Part shown: in pieces, positions 8,117-16,723 of the stretch
Position numbering within the stretch: the first letter of the stretch is position 1
How the letters are laid out: every line of letters starts with the position of its first letter
Source: Thermus filiformis
GTDB lineage: Bacteria; Deinococcota; Deinococci; Deinococcales; Thermaceae
Direction: 5' to 3'
Assembly: GCF_000771745.2 (NCBI RefSeq)
Contig: NZ_JPSL02000039.1
Span: 1 to 64,000 of the forward strand
DNA length: 64,000 nt
The notes under the pieces: model-generated
The model's database searches: none
What the model saw: only the letters and a program-made list of their open reading frames with translations
What the model was told of the DNA's origin: nothing
Position numbers and translations under genes: made by a program

Positions 8117-9375
8117 CGTCTCACCTCCCAAGGAAGTTTACGCTCTCGGTGAAGCTGAAGCACAATCCCCGTCGTCACCCAGGCCTCCACCAATACCGTT
8201 GCCCAGGCCATACCCCCTACTCCGAACCAGAGGACGAATAGAGGGGCGAGAAGGAAGTTCAAAAGCCCTGCGCTTAGGATAACGCGGTTAAAGGCGCGGT
8301 CCATCCCCCAGGCCAGCATCCACTGGACCCCCAAGGCGAAGGAAAGGGCGATAAGGGGGAGGAGAAGGCTCAAAATCCGCATCAGCGGCACGGCTCCTTC
8401 ATACCCTGGCCCCAGGAGAAGCCGGACGGCCCAAGGAGCTAAGAAGGCAACGATCAAGGCCCCAAAAACCCCTAAAAGGAGCATAACCAAGGTGGTGCGG
8501 GAGGCTAAACGATAGGCCCTTGAAGGATCGTGGCGGAGGAGATGGGAAAAGCGGGAAAAGAATACCCGGTTCCAGGGTTCCACCATCGCCAAAAGGGCCT
8601 TGGTAAGCCGCACGGCTCCGGCGTAGAGCCCCACCTGGGCCGGGGAAACGAAGAGGCTGAGGATCAGGGGGTTGGCCGCCGTGAATAGGCTCACCGCCAA
8701 CCGATTGAAGAAGAGGCTCCACCCCAGGCGCAGGTAGGCGAAGGCCTCCCCCAAGCGGGGAAGGGCAAGCCCCACCTCGCGGGCGAGCCAGAAGTAGCCG
8801 AGGAGGCTCGCCCCCAGGGCCGCCACCCCGTTCAGGAGGAGGGGCAGGTGCACCCCCTCGGGCCCCCGCACCAGGAGGAAGACCCCCAGGGTAGCGAGGG
8901 CCCGGGTGAGGAGCTCCAAGAGGGCCACGCGCCGCATCCTCTCCAGCCCCTGGAAGAACCACACCGGGCTCAAGCCCCAGGCCACCGCCCAGAAGAGAGC
9001 AGAGAAGACCAGCTTCTCCTGCCCCTGGAGGACGGGAAGCCACAGGGCAAGGAGGGCAAGGAGGGAGGCGGGAAGGACCAGGAGGAGCTTCGCCCCCAGG
9101 ACCCCGGAAAGGATCCGCGAGAGGGCCTTGGGGTCCTCCCGGTGCTTAGCCACCTCACGGGTACCGGAGAGGACGAAGTTATAGTCCGTGAGAAGCTGGA
9201 AGTAAAGGGCCAAGGACTGGCCCACCGCCAGAAGGCCGAACCCCCCCGGCCCTAGGACCCGGGAGAGGTAGGGCAGGGTGAGGAGGGGGAAGAGGTAGTT
9301 CGCCCCCTGGACCAGGTAGAGGTAGAGGAGGTTCCGGCCAAGGGGGGAGGAAAATAGTCTTTGCATTGAGATCAT
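8113..9375 (-). CDS. Polysaccharide flippase (Wzx/MATE-like)
   Basis: This 420-residue, very hydrophobic protein has about 12-14 predicted membrane segments. Its N-terminus NYLFPLLTLPYLSRVLGP, followed by GTREVAKHR, is the classic start of Wzx/RfbX polysaccharide transporters. It should flip undecaprenyl-linked repeat units across the inner membrane. The ATG at 9375 overlaps the aminotransferase stop by one base (TGATG), supporting this start over longer frames. Its stop overlaps the GT2 remnant's ATG. Confidence 0.88.
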   Translation of the reverse strand: MISMQRLFSSPLGRNLLYLYLVQGANYLFPLLTLPYLSRVLGPGGFGLLAVGQSLALYFQLLTDYNFVLSGTREVAKHREDPKALSRILSGVLGAKLLLVLPASLLALLALWLPVLQGQEKLVFSALFWAVAWGLSPVWFFQGLERMRRVALLELLTRALATLGVFLLVRGPEGVHLPLLLNGVAALGASLLGYFWLAREVGLALPRLGEAFAYLRLGWSLFFNRLAVSLFTAANPLILSLFVSPAQVGLYAGAVRLTKALLAMVEPWNRVFFSRFSHLLRHDPSRAYRLASRTTLVMLLLGVFGALIVAFLAPWAVRLLLGPGYEGAVPLMRILSLLLPLIALSFALGVQWMLAWGMDRAFNRVILSAGLLNFLLAPLFVLWFGVGGMAWATVLVEAWVTTGIVLQLHRERKLPWEVRR

Positions 9376-10475
9376 CACGTTAGTAAGGACCATAACCTGG
9401 TTGCAACTTGACGAATCTTTTCCTCGCAAAGCGTAGGCCATATGGGCAGGGAAAGCGCCTCCCTGGCCGCCCGCTCGGCCTCGGGGAAGGAACCCTCGGG
9501 GTAACCGTAGACGGGGAGCCGGTGGAGGGGTACGGGGTAGTAGACCATGGTCCCGATGCCCGCCTCGGCCAGCCTCCTCTGAACCTCGTCCCGTCGGCCG
9601 CCCAGGATGCGCACGGTGTACTGGTGGTAGACGTGCCGGGCGTGGGGAGCCTCATAGGGGGTCTCCAGGCCGGGAAGCCCCTTCAGGAGCTCGTTGTAGG
9701 TGTGGGCCACCCGCCTGCGGGCCTCGTTCCAGGCGTCCAGGTGGGGGAGCTTGACCCGGAGGATGGCCGCCTGCAGGGCGTCCAGGCGGGAGTTGTAGCC
9801 CAGGGTCTCGTTGTGGTACTTCCTTCTGGCCCCATGGGCCCGGAGCATGCGGGCAAGCTCGGCCACCCGGTCGTCGTTCGTGGCGATGAGCCCCCCGTCC
9901 CCGTAGGCCCCCAGGTTCTTGGAGGGGAAGAAGGAGAAGGCCCCGGCGTGGCCCAGGGTGCCGAGCTTCCTCCCCTTGTACTCGCCACCAAAGGCCTGGG
10001 CCACGTCCTCCAGGACCTTGAGGCCGTAGCGTTCCGCCAGGTCCAAGAGGGGGTCCATCTCCGCCGCCTGGCCGTAGAGGTGCACGGGGAGGAGGGCCTT
10101 GGTCCGGGGGGTGATCCGCTCCTCCACCTGGCCGGGGTCCAGGTTGAAGGTCCGGGGGTCTATGTCCACGAAGACCGGGGTGGCCCCCACAAGGCTTATG
10201 GCCTCGGCGGTGGCGAAGAAGGTGAAGGGGGTGGTGATGACCTCGTCCCCCGGGCCCACCCCCAGGGCTCTGAGGGCGATGACGAGCGCGTCGGTGCCGG
10301 AGTTGACCCCGATGGCGTGCTTCACGCCCAGGTACTCCGCCACCTCGGCCTCAAAGCCCTCCACCTCCGGGCCCAGGATGAACTGCCCCGAGCGGAGGAC
10401 CCGCCCGATGGCGGCCATGAGGTCGTCCCAGAGGTCCTCCACCTCCGGGGTGAGGTCCAGGATGGGGATCTTCAT
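9375..10475 (-). CDS. DegT/DnrJ/EryC1-type sugar aminotransferase (WbpE/WlbC-like)
   Basis: The 366-residue PLP enzyme has GVNSGTDALVIALRALG, DVAQAFGGEYKG and FSFFPSKNLGAYGDGG, whose lysine forms the PLP Schiff base. DegT enzymes transaminate keto sugars. Next to a WlbA-like 3-dehydrogenase it would make UDP-3-amino-2-acetamido-glucuronate from the 3-keto sugar with glutamate as donor. The ATG at 10475 follows AAGGAGGGTGG and overlaps the formyltransferase stop (ATGA). Several other DegT substrates are possible, but the context favours the WbpE role. Confidence 0.9.
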   Translation of the reverse strand: MKIPILDLTPEVEDLWDDLMAAIGRVLRSGQFILGPEVEGFEAEVAEYLGVKHAIGVNSGTDALVIALRALGVGPGDEVITTPFTFFATAEAISLVGATPVFVDIDPRTFNLDPGQVEERITPRTKALLPVHLYGQAAEMDPLLDLAERYGLKVLEDVAQAFGGEYKGRKLGTLGHAGAFSFFPSKNLGAYGDGGLIATNDDRVAELARMLRAHGARRKYHNETLGYNSRLDALQAAILRVKLPHLDAWNEARRRVAHTYNELLKGLPGLETPYEAPHARHVYHQYTVRILGGRRDEVQRRLAEAGIGTMVYYPVPLHRLPVYGYPEGSFPEAERAAREALSLPIWPTLCEEKIRQVATRLWSLLT

Positions 10476-11191
10476 TGGGTCCCACCCTCCTTCTTGGACC
10501 AACGCGCCCGGTAGTCCTCGAACCGCGCTGGAATCTCTTGCTCCAGTTCCGGCGGCATTTTAGGGTTGGCCTTAGAAAAGGAGTCAGGGGCCACCTCCTG
10601 CCAAAGGCCCTTCTTGGCGCGCTCTATAGCTTCCCCCAGGATCATGAGTTGGTACTCGTACAAACGCTCAGAGAGATCCAGCAGGGTGTCGTCCTCATAG
10701 ACGGGGACACGCTTGCGCACCAAGACCCGCCCCGCGTCCACACGTCGGTCTATTAGGTGCGCCGTAACCCCCACGGGAAGGTCCTTATATATGGCCCACA
10801 GCATGGCATCCAGTCCCCGAACCTCGGGAATCAGACCGGGGTGGAGGTTGATGATCCCGATTCCAAAGCTCCCAATGACCGACTCCTTGAGGATGCGCGC
10901 CCCGGCGATGATACCGAGCTCTGGCCGGACCTCCTTCAGGAAAGCCAGCGCCTCCTCAGAGTTATGGGGGGCAACCACGTACTGGGCTCCCAGGCGCTCG
11001 GCCAGCTCCCTGGGGTGAAAGAGGACCTCGTGCCGGAGCTTGGTGCGGAGGCTAGGGGGAGGGATGTTCAGCTTTTCCCAGGGCGCGGCAATGACCCACC
11101 CCACAGGATGACCTAGGCCAAAAAGGGTGAGAAGGAGGTCCTGCGTCTTCTTGTGGGGGAAATCGTAGGCAAAGACCAAAAGCGGTTTCAT
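10472..11191 (-). CDS. Sugar N-formyltransferase (formyltransferase family)
   Basis: The 239-residue protein has the formyltransferase core INLHPGLIPEVRG and, later, HLIDRRVDAG, supplying the N-H-D catalytic triad of 10-formyl-THF-dependent enzymes. It lacks the length and C-terminal domain of methionyl-tRNA formyltransferase. It lies directly upstream of the DegT aminotransferase with an ATGA overlap, so it most likely formylates the new amino group. That would take the place of the acetyltransferase (WbpD/WlbB) normally found in this pathway. The exact substrate is inferred from context only. Confidence 0.85.
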   Translation of the reverse strand: MKPLLVFAYDFPHKKTQDLLLTLFGLGHPVGWVIAAPWEKLNIPPPSLRTKLRHEVLFHPRELAERLGAQYVVAPHNSEEALAFLKEVRPELGIIAGARILKESVIGSFGIGIINLHPGLIPEVRGLDAMLWAIYKDLPVGVTAHLIDRRVDAGRVLVRKRVPVYEDDTLLDLSERLYEYQLMILGEAIERAKKGLWQEVAPDSFSKANPKMPPELEQEIPARFEDYRARWSKKEGGTQ

Positions 11192-11197
11192 ATGCCC

Positions 11198-12109
11198 TCA
11201 CCCCTCGAGGAACGGATGCCGAAAAGCCCCGCCCCCCACCTCCTTGTGGCGGATCGCCTCGGTGAGCCGAATGGCCTCCCAGGTGTCCTCCAGGCCGAAC
11301 CCCTTCCCCGCCAGGGTCCTGCGGTAGACCTCGGTGTGCAGATCGGTGAACCCCTCGGAGAACTCCACCTCCTCCCCCTCGATGGCAATGGAGCGGTAGG
11401 TGCGCTTTCCCTGGGACCTCTGCGGCTCCGGGACGAAGGAGGGGTCTATGGAGAGGAACCAGCGCACCCGGGCCCGGGCCAGGGCCAAGTAGCCTGCCGC
11501 CACCGTGTCGGTGCGGGCGTGGACCTCGAGGTGCTCCGCGGGGCCGAAGAACCAGGCGAGGAGGTCAAAGAAGTGGATGCCGATGTTGGTGGCGAGGCCC
11601 CCGCTCTTTCGCACGTCCCCCTTCCAGCTTTTGAGGTACCAGGGACCGCGGCCCGTCACGTAGGTGAGGACCACCTCCTTGATTCCCCTCTCCCGGTCCA
11701 AGCGCTCCTTGAGGGCCAGGAGGGCGGGGTGGACCCGGAGCTGCAAGACGGTGTAGACCCGCCGCCCTGTCCGCTCCTCCAGGGCCTTGAGCCGCTCCAG
11801 GGCCGCCACCTCGGTGACCAAGGGCTTCTCGCAGAGGGCGTCCGCCCCGTGCCGGAAGGCCAGGCGGACGTGGGCCTCGTGCAGATGGTTGGGGCTGGCG
11901 ATGGACACCCAGTCCACGGGGTGGTCCTCCAGGTGGGCCTCCAGCTCCTCCGTCTGGGTGAAGAAGGCGGCCTGGGGGAAGTAGCTGTCCAAAACGCCCA
12001 CCGCGTCAAAGGGGTCCAAAGCGGCGAGGAGGTCTCCCCCCACCTCCCGGATGGCCTTGAGGTGGCGGGGGGCGATGTAGCCTGCGGCGCCGATGAGGGC
12101 GAACTTCAT
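11198..12109 (-). CDS. wlbA: UDP-GlcNAc(A) 3-dehydrogenase, Gfo/Idh/MocA family (WlbA-like)
   Basis: The 303-residue protein has an N-terminal Rossmann fold (FALIGAAGYIAPRHL), SIASPNHLH and the family motif CEKPL. WlbA oxidises C3 of UDP-2-acetamido-2-deoxy-glucuronate using NAD. Position and length suit that role: it follows the 6-dehydrogenase with an ATGA overlap and precedes the formyltransferase and aminotransferase. The longer frame upstream (to 12190) lies inside the dehydrogenase gene and is rejected. I recall that a T. thermophilus WlbA was structurally characterised; I could not check identity to it. Confidence 0.88.
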   Translation of the reverse strand: MKFALIGAAGYIAPRHLKAIREVGGDLLAALDPFDAVGVLDSYFPQAAFFTQTEELEAHLEDHPVDWVSIASPNHLHEAHVRLAFRHGADALCEKPLVTEVAALERLKALEERTGRRVYTVLQLRVHPALLALKERLDRERGIKEVVLTYVTGRGPWYLKSWKGDVRKSGGLATNIGIHFFDLLAWFFGPAEHLEVHARTDTVAAGYLALARARVRWFLSIDPSFVPEPQRSQGKRTYRSIAIEGEEVEFSEGFTDLHTEVYRRTLAGKGFGLEDTWEAIRLTEAIRHKEVGGGAFRHPFLEG

Positions 12110-13425
12110 AGGAGGGTCACCTTCGGGTTCTTCAGGTGCCGGGTGGCCCCCCGGGCGTCCAGGACCCTGGGGGCGTGCTCCAGAATCCAAGGGTAGTCAA
12201 AGGCCGAGTGGTCGGTGGCGATGATCACCAGGTCCTGGGCCTGCAGGCGCTCGGGGGTGAGGTCCACGCTCTGCATGCGAAAGCCGTGCTCGTCAAACTC
12301 GAGCACGTGGGGGTCGTGGTAGGTGACCTCGAGGCCCCGTTTTTTGAGCTCCTGCATCACCCGGATGGCCGGGCTTTCCCGGTAGTCCCCAATATCTTTC
12401 TTGTAGGCCGCCCCCAGGACCAGCACCTTGGCCCCCTTGAGGGGGATGCCGGCCTCAGCCAGGAGGCGCAGGGCCTTCTCGGCGGTGAACTCGGGCATCT
12501 TGCGGTTGATCTCCCCGGCCAGGGCGATGAAGTGGGTGTTGAAGTTGTACTCCTTGGCCTTCCACTCCAGGTAGTGGGGGTCTATGGGGATGCAGTGCCC
12601 GCCCACCCCGGGCCCCGGGTAAAAGGGCATGATGCCGAAGGGCTTGGTGAAGGCGGCGTCCAGCACCTCCCAGACGTTCAGCCCCATGCGGTCGCAAAGG
12701 AGGGCCAGCTCGTTCACCAGGGCAATGTTCACCGCCCGGAAGGTGTTCTCAAAGACCTTTACCAGCTCGGCGGCCTTGGCGCTGGAGACCGGGACCACTC
12801 GCTCGATGGTCTGGCCGTAGAAGTAGACCCCCAGCTCGAGGGACCTGGGCCCCACCCCGCCCACCACCTTGGTGGTGTTCTTGGTGGTGTAGCGCTGGTT
12901 CCCCGGGTCCACCCGCTCGGGGGAGTGGACCAGGAAGAAGTCCTCCTCCACCTTGAGGCCCGAGGTCTCCAGGATGGGAAGCATGACCTCCTCGGTGGTG
13001 CCGGGGTAGGTGGTGGACTCGAGGCTCACAAGCTGGCCCGGGCGCAGGCGCCTGGCGATCTCCTGGGTCACCCGCTCCACGTACTGGAGGTCGGGGGTCA
13101 GGTTGCGGGTGAGGGGGGTGGGCACGGCGATGACGATCACGTCCATCTCCGGCACCCGGTCAAACCCGGTCTCCGCCCGGAGGAGCCCCTGCTCCACGAG
13201 GGCCTTCAGCTCCTCGTCTCGCACGTCGGGGATGTAGTTCTCCCCCCGGTTGACCTTCTCGGCCCGACGGGGGTTCTGCTCCACCCCCACCACACGGAAG
13301 CCCACCTTGGCCTTCTCCACGGCGAAGGGCAGGCCCACGTAGCCCAGGCCCACCACCCCCACCACGGCCTGGCGGGTTCGGATCTTTTCCTTAAGCTCTT
13401 CCACCCGGTCTTCAGTGTGGGTCAT
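12106..13425 (-). CDS. wbpA: UDP-N-acetylglucosamine 6-dehydrogenase (WbpA-like)
   Basis: The 439-residue nucleotide-sugar dehydrogenase has GVVGLGYVGLPFA for NAD binding, ESTTYPGTTEE, and the catalytic cysteine in PGPGVGGHCIPIDPHYL. It oxidises the C6 hydroxyl of a UDP-HexNAc to a carboxylate in two NAD-dependent steps. As first gene of the operon and overlapping wlbA, it likely makes UDP-GlcNAcA for the diamino-uronate pathway. A UDP-ManNAc dehydrogenase role (WecC) is the main alternative, since WecB is also present. Confidence 0.9.
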   Translation of the reverse strand: MTHTEDRVEELKEKIRTRQAVVGVVGLGYVGLPFAVEKAKVGFRVVGVEQNPRRAEKVNRGENYIPDVRDEELKALVEQGLLRAETGFDRVPEMDVIVIAVPTPLTRNLTPDLQYVERVTQEIARRLRPGQLVSLESTTYPGTTEEVMLPILETSGLKVEEDFFLVHSPERVDPGNQRYTTKNTTKVVGGVGPRSLELGVYFYGQTIERVVPVSSAKAAELVKVFENTFRAVNIALVNELALLCDRMGLNVWEVLDAAFTKPFGIMPFYPGPGVGGHCIPIDPHYLEWKAKEYNFNTHFIALAGEINRKMPEFTAEKALRLLAEAGIPLKGAKVLVLGAAYKKDIGDYRESPAIRVMQELKKRGLEVTYHDPHVLEFDEHGFRMQSVDLTPERLQAQDLVIIATDHSAFDYPWILEHAPRVLDARGATRHLKNPKVTLL

Positions 13426-13480
13426 GGCGTATCCCCCGTTGGGGCCTCGAGGGCTCCCTCTTCAGCCAAGTATACACGAA
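13426..13480 (-). promoter_or_regulatory. Promoter and leader of the polysaccharide operon
   Basis: Reading the minus strand, a TATACT box lies at 13474-13469, giving a leader of about 37 nt and a GGGGGAT ribosome site before wbpA. No good -35 hexamer is present. All genes from here to the left edge run the same way with overlaps or tiny gaps, so this is the likely main promoter of the cluster. Confidence 0.55.
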
Positions 13481-13509
13481 ACCCCGGCGGGGCCCGGTGC
13501 ATCCCCCAC

Positions 13510-14616
13510 CTACCGTAAAGCCCGGACCCCCAGGAGGAGGAAGAGGAGGTCCGCCCCCCAGGCCCCAAGCTCGGGGGGCAGGGCCCCGATCCCCGCCAGG
13601 GAGCGGCCCAGGAAGAAGGCCCCGTAGTAGGCCAGGGCCAGGACCACGCTCATCCCCAGGGCGAGTCCGGTGCTCCGCCCGTAGCGGAGGGCCATGGCCG
13701 CCGCCAGGAGGACCAGGACCAGGTTGGCGAGGGGCAGGGCCAGCTTGGAGTGGAGCTCGAGGCGGGCCCGCCACCTCTCCTGGGGGGCGAGGAAGGGGTC
13801 CTTGGCCTTGCTCCAGGCCTCGGAGAGGCTGTCCTGGCCGAAGCTGAAGGTGTCCGCGTAGTCGGCGATGGCCCGGGCGCGGGAGAGGTCCGACTCCACC
13901 TCCAAAACCTCCCCCCGGCTCACCACCCGGAAGACCTTCCGCACCTGGGCGAGGAGGTCCTTTGCCCCCTCCAGGCGGGGCACCTCCCGGAAGTCCACCC
14001 GGTAGTAGCGGTAGCCCTTCAGGGTGATCGTCTTGTCCTCCCAGCTCCCCCGCTCGGCGAAGAGGAAGGTGCCCTCCTCCCCCTGGAAGGCGCTGATCCG
14101 CACCCCCAGCATCTCCTTGGTCTGCCAGTCAAAGTCCTGGAAGTAGAGGCTCTTCCCCTGGCCGATGGGAATCTGCAGACGCGCGAGCCGATGGAGGCCC
14201 GCCCCTTGGGTGTGGATCTCGTCCCACCAGGCCACCCGCACCCGCTCGTTGTAGTAGGGGACCAGGTACTCCTGGAGGTAGAGGGCCGCCCCGCTCAGGA
14301 GGCCGCCCAAAAAGAGGAGGGGAAGGGCGGCCTTATAGAGGGGAATCCCCCCCGAGAGCAGGGCGAACTGGGCCCCTTCCGCCGAAAGCCTCCCAAAGAC
14401 CAAGACGGTGGTGACCACGGTGGCGATGGGAAAGACCTGGACCAGGACCCCGGGGACGTGGTAGGAGAGCCAGCGGAGGACCTTGAGGAGGGGGACCCCC
14501 TCGAGCCAGCGGGCCCCCGCGTAGAAGAAGCCGAAGAGGTAGACGGCGGTGAGGAAGAGGAGGGCGAGGAGGAAGACGGGAAGGCTCTCCCTGAGGATGT
14601 GGCGGTAAAGCGTCAT
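13510..14616 (-). CDS. LptF/LptG-like permease (YjgP/YjgQ family)
   Basis: The 368-residue protein has the LptF/G layout: transmembrane segments near residues 10-30, 50-75 and 95-115, a long extracytoplasmic beta-rich domain (about 120-270), then three C-terminal segments. The N-terminal YRHILRESLPVFLLAL is typical. LptF/G with an LptB ATPase pull lipopolysaccharide out of the inner membrane. The partner LptB is not in this window. It overlaps the LptC-like gene upstream as ATGA. A glycolipid other than LPS is the likely cargo in Thermus. Confidence 0.82.
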   Translation of the reverse strand: MTLYRHILRESLPVFLLALLFLTAVYLFGFFYAGARWLEGVPLLKVLRWLSYHVPGVLVQVFPIATVVTTVLVFGRLSAEGAQFALLSGGIPLYKAALPLLFLGGLLSGAALYLQEYLVPYYNERVRVAWWDEIHTQGAGLHRLARLQIPIGQGKSLYFQDFDWQTKEMLGVRISAFQGEEGTFLFAERGSWEDKTITLKGYRYYRVDFREVPRLEGAKDLLAQVRKVFRVVSRGEVLEVESDLSRARAIADYADTFSFGQDSLSEAWSKAKDPFLAPQERWRARLELHSKLALPLANLVLVLLAAAMALRYGRSTGLALGMSVVLALAYYGAFFLGRSLAGIGALPPELGAWGADLLFLLLGVRALR

Positions 14617-15227
14617 AGGAGGCCGCTGTAGCGGAGGAGGCGGAGGGCGGAGCCCGGCACCTTGGTGCTCGCCTGGACCTTCCCCCCCTGGAAGCGGAGG
14701 TAAAGCCGGGCGCCCTCCCCCTGGCCCCTAAGGATGGCCTTCCCCTCCTTGTAGGTGAAGGGCCCCACCGCCAGGGCCTCGCGGCCCTTGAGGTCCACCA
14801 CCAGGGTCTGGGCCTCGAGGGCGGGGCTTTGGGCCCGCACCTCCCCCTTGAGCACCACGATGTCCTCCTGAAAGAGGGCGAGGGCCTTTTGCGCCCGCAG
14901 GTTCTTGAAGTCGGCGTTGCTGAAGGTGAGGCCCTGGAAGCGGGCCTCCTGCTTGGGGATGTCGTGCTCCAGCGACTCGGCCAGGAAGGTCTCCTTGCCG
15001 GAGAGGAGCTCCACCCCCCGGGCCCGGACGAAGCTCCCCTCCTTGTACTCGATGTAGCTCCCCTTGAGGCGGAGGCCGTTCTCGTTGTCGGTGAGCACCC
15101 CCCCCTGGGGCAGGGTGGTGACCCCGGTGTCCAGGTTCACCCGCTGGGCCCCGAAGGGCTCCACGCTGAAGGCGGCGAAGCGGACCGCCAGGGCCAGGCC
15201 GAAAAGCCAGGGAAAAAGACCCCTCAT
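14613..15227 (-). CDS. LptC/LptA-like periplasmic bridge protein
   Basis: The 204-residue protein has an N-terminal signal or anchor segment (LFPWLFGLALAVRFAAF). It then shows alternating beta-rich stretches such as GLRLKGSYIEYKEG and SPALEAQTLVVDLKG, which match the OstA/LptA/LptC beta-jellyroll repeat. Such proteins form the groove carrying lipid A conjugates across the periplasm. It is translationally coupled to the LptF/G-like permease. The ATG at 15227 lies 7 nt after TAAAGT with no ribosome site, so the transcript is probably leaderless. Confidence 0.72.
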   Translation of the reverse strand: MRGLFPWLFGLALAVRFAAFSVEPFGAQRVNLDTGVTTLPQGGVLTDNENGLRLKGSYIEYKEGSFVRARGVELLSGKETFLAESLEHDIPKQEARFQGLTFSNADFKNLRAQKALALFQEDIVVLKGEVRAQSPALEAQTLVVDLKGREALAVGPFTYKEGKAILRGQGEGARLYLRFQGGKVQASTKVPGSALRLLRYSGLL

Positions 15228-15292
15228 GGGGAGTACTTTACCGCAGGACCGTGAGGGCCTCTTGAGGGCGGGGGTTTGGTAGAGTTAAGCCC

Positions 15293-16723
15293 GTGCGCGC
15301 CCTCGCCCTGGGCCTCGCCCTCGCCCCCCTCTTTCCCCCCCTGGCCCTCCTCTCCCCCCTCTTCCTGCCCCGGCTCAAGGCCCTCCCCCGGGGGGCGCGC
15401 CTCCTCCTCGGCCTCTACGCCCTGGCCCTCCTCCTGCCCGCCCTTTTCGCCCCCGAGCCCTTGGCCTTTCCCTTGGCCCTGGGGCGGCTTTTGTACGTCC
15501 TGGGGCTTGTAGGGGCGGGGGTGGCCTTGGCGGAGGAAAAGGGGTCCTTGGCCCCCTTGGGGGTGGGGCTTTTCCTCCTTTACCTTTCCGCCTTCGCCGC
15601 CACCTCCTGGGCCTACGGGGACGGGGCGGCCAAGGTCCGGCTCATGCACCCCTTCCACAGCCCCGTGGGCCTGGGCCTCCTGGGGGCGGTGGGGGTGCTT
15701 TTGGCCCTCTACCTCCGCTACCCCTGGCCCTTCCGCCTCCTCCTGGGCCTTTTGGGGGGGGCGGTCCTCCTCCTCTCGGGAAGCCGGGGAGGGATGCTGG
15801 CCCTCCTCGTGGGGGGCGCGGGGGGGCTCCTCTTCCGGGGGCGGGGGGTCTGGGCCCTGGGCCTGGCCGGGCTTCTCCTCCTCCTGGCGGCGGGGCTGGA
15901 CACCCCGGCCTCGGAGCGGTTTTTCCAGATGGGCCTTTCGGGGCGGGAGGGGCTTTGGCTTAGGGCCTACGAGGTCTACGCCGCCCACCCCTGGACGGGG
16001 GTGGGGCCCTACCTCCTCGGGGACTACCTCCGGGGGACCCTCTTCGGGGAGTGCTTCCTCTTCCCCTTGCTCGAGGCCAAGGGCCTCACCTGCCCCGAGG
16101 GGCTGAAGCCCCTGGGAGGGCTTTGGCAGTTCGCCCACAACCACCTCCTCCAGGCCCTGGGGGAAGGCGGCCTCGGGGGGGCCCTGGGCCTCCTCCTCCT
16201 GGTGGGCGGGTTCCTGGCCGCGGCCTGGGGGGAGGGGCTTCTTTTTAGCCTCCTCCTGGCCTACGCCGCCATGGGCATGGTGGACAACCCCTTCAGCGTC
16301 CCGAGCCCCTTCCGGGGCGAGGTCTTCTTCCTGGCCGGGGGGATGGCCCTGGCCCGGCGGGACCCCTTCCCTTGGGCCCTGGGGTGGGCGGGGGCAGTGG
16401 CCCTGCTCTGGGCCCTCCCCTTCCTGTACCTGGCCACCCGCCCCGAGCCCCCGCCTCCCCGCCTGGCCTACGCCGCGCTTTCCTGGGTGGGGGAAAGTGA
16501 GGCCCGCCTCCTTGGGGGGGAAGGGTACCGGGTCCAGGTCTGGCTCTGCGGGGGAAAGGGCTGCCGGCGCCTGGGGTGGGAGTGGCCGGGGGAGGGGACG
16601 ATCCGCTTCCGCCTCCCGGAGGAGGCCCCCCCGGGGCGGTACCTCCTGCGCCTCGTCGTCCTCAGCCGCCACCGGCTGGCCCTGCGGCCGCTTTACGTCC
16701 TGGAGAAGGAGGTGGCGCGGTGA
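15293..16723 (+). CDS. O-antigen ligase family membrane protein (WaaL-like)
   Basis: The 476-residue protein has about ten hydrophobic segments. Its loop LLSGSRGGMLALLVGG, then LRAYEVYAAHPWTGVGP and QFAHNHLLQALGEGGLGG, form the Wzy_C/O-antigen ligase pattern, including the NHLLQ histidine region. It ends with a soluble domain of about 90 residues containing cysteines (LCGGKGC). Ligases move a finished glycan from its polyprenol carrier to an acceptor lipid or protein. It starts with GTG and overlaps the next gene as GTGA. The Lpt-like genes on both sides suggest a lipid acceptor. Confidence 0.82.
   Translation: MRALALGLALAPLFPPLALLSPLFLPRLKALPRGARLLLGLYALALLLPALFAPEPLAFPLALGRLLYVLGLVGAGVALAEEKGSLAPLGVGLFLLYLSAFAATSWAYGDGAAKVRLMHPFHSPVGLGLLGAVGVLLALYLRYPWPFRLLLGLLGGAVLLLSGSRGGMLALLVGGAGGLLFRGRGVWALGLAGLLLLLAAGLDTPASERFFQMGLSGREGLWLRAYEVYAAHPWTGVGPYLLGDYLRGTLFGECFLFPLLEAKGLTCPEGLKPLGGLWQFAHNHLLQALGEGGLGGALGLLLLVGGFLAAAWGEGLLFSLLLAYAAMGMVDNPFSVPSPFRGEVFFLAGGMALARRDPFPWALGWAGAVALLWALPFLYLATRPEPPPPRLAYAALSWVGESEARLLGGEGYRVQVWLCGGKGCRRLGWEWPGEGTIRFRLPEEAPPGRYLLRLVVLSRHRLALRPLYVLEKEVAR

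Noticed and set aside
12136-13518. 460-codon open frame on the plus strand opposite the UDP-sugar dehydrogenase
   Set aside because: Composition is His/Gly/Leu-rich with no domain; it mirrors a clear enzyme. High GC3 keeps antisense frames open.
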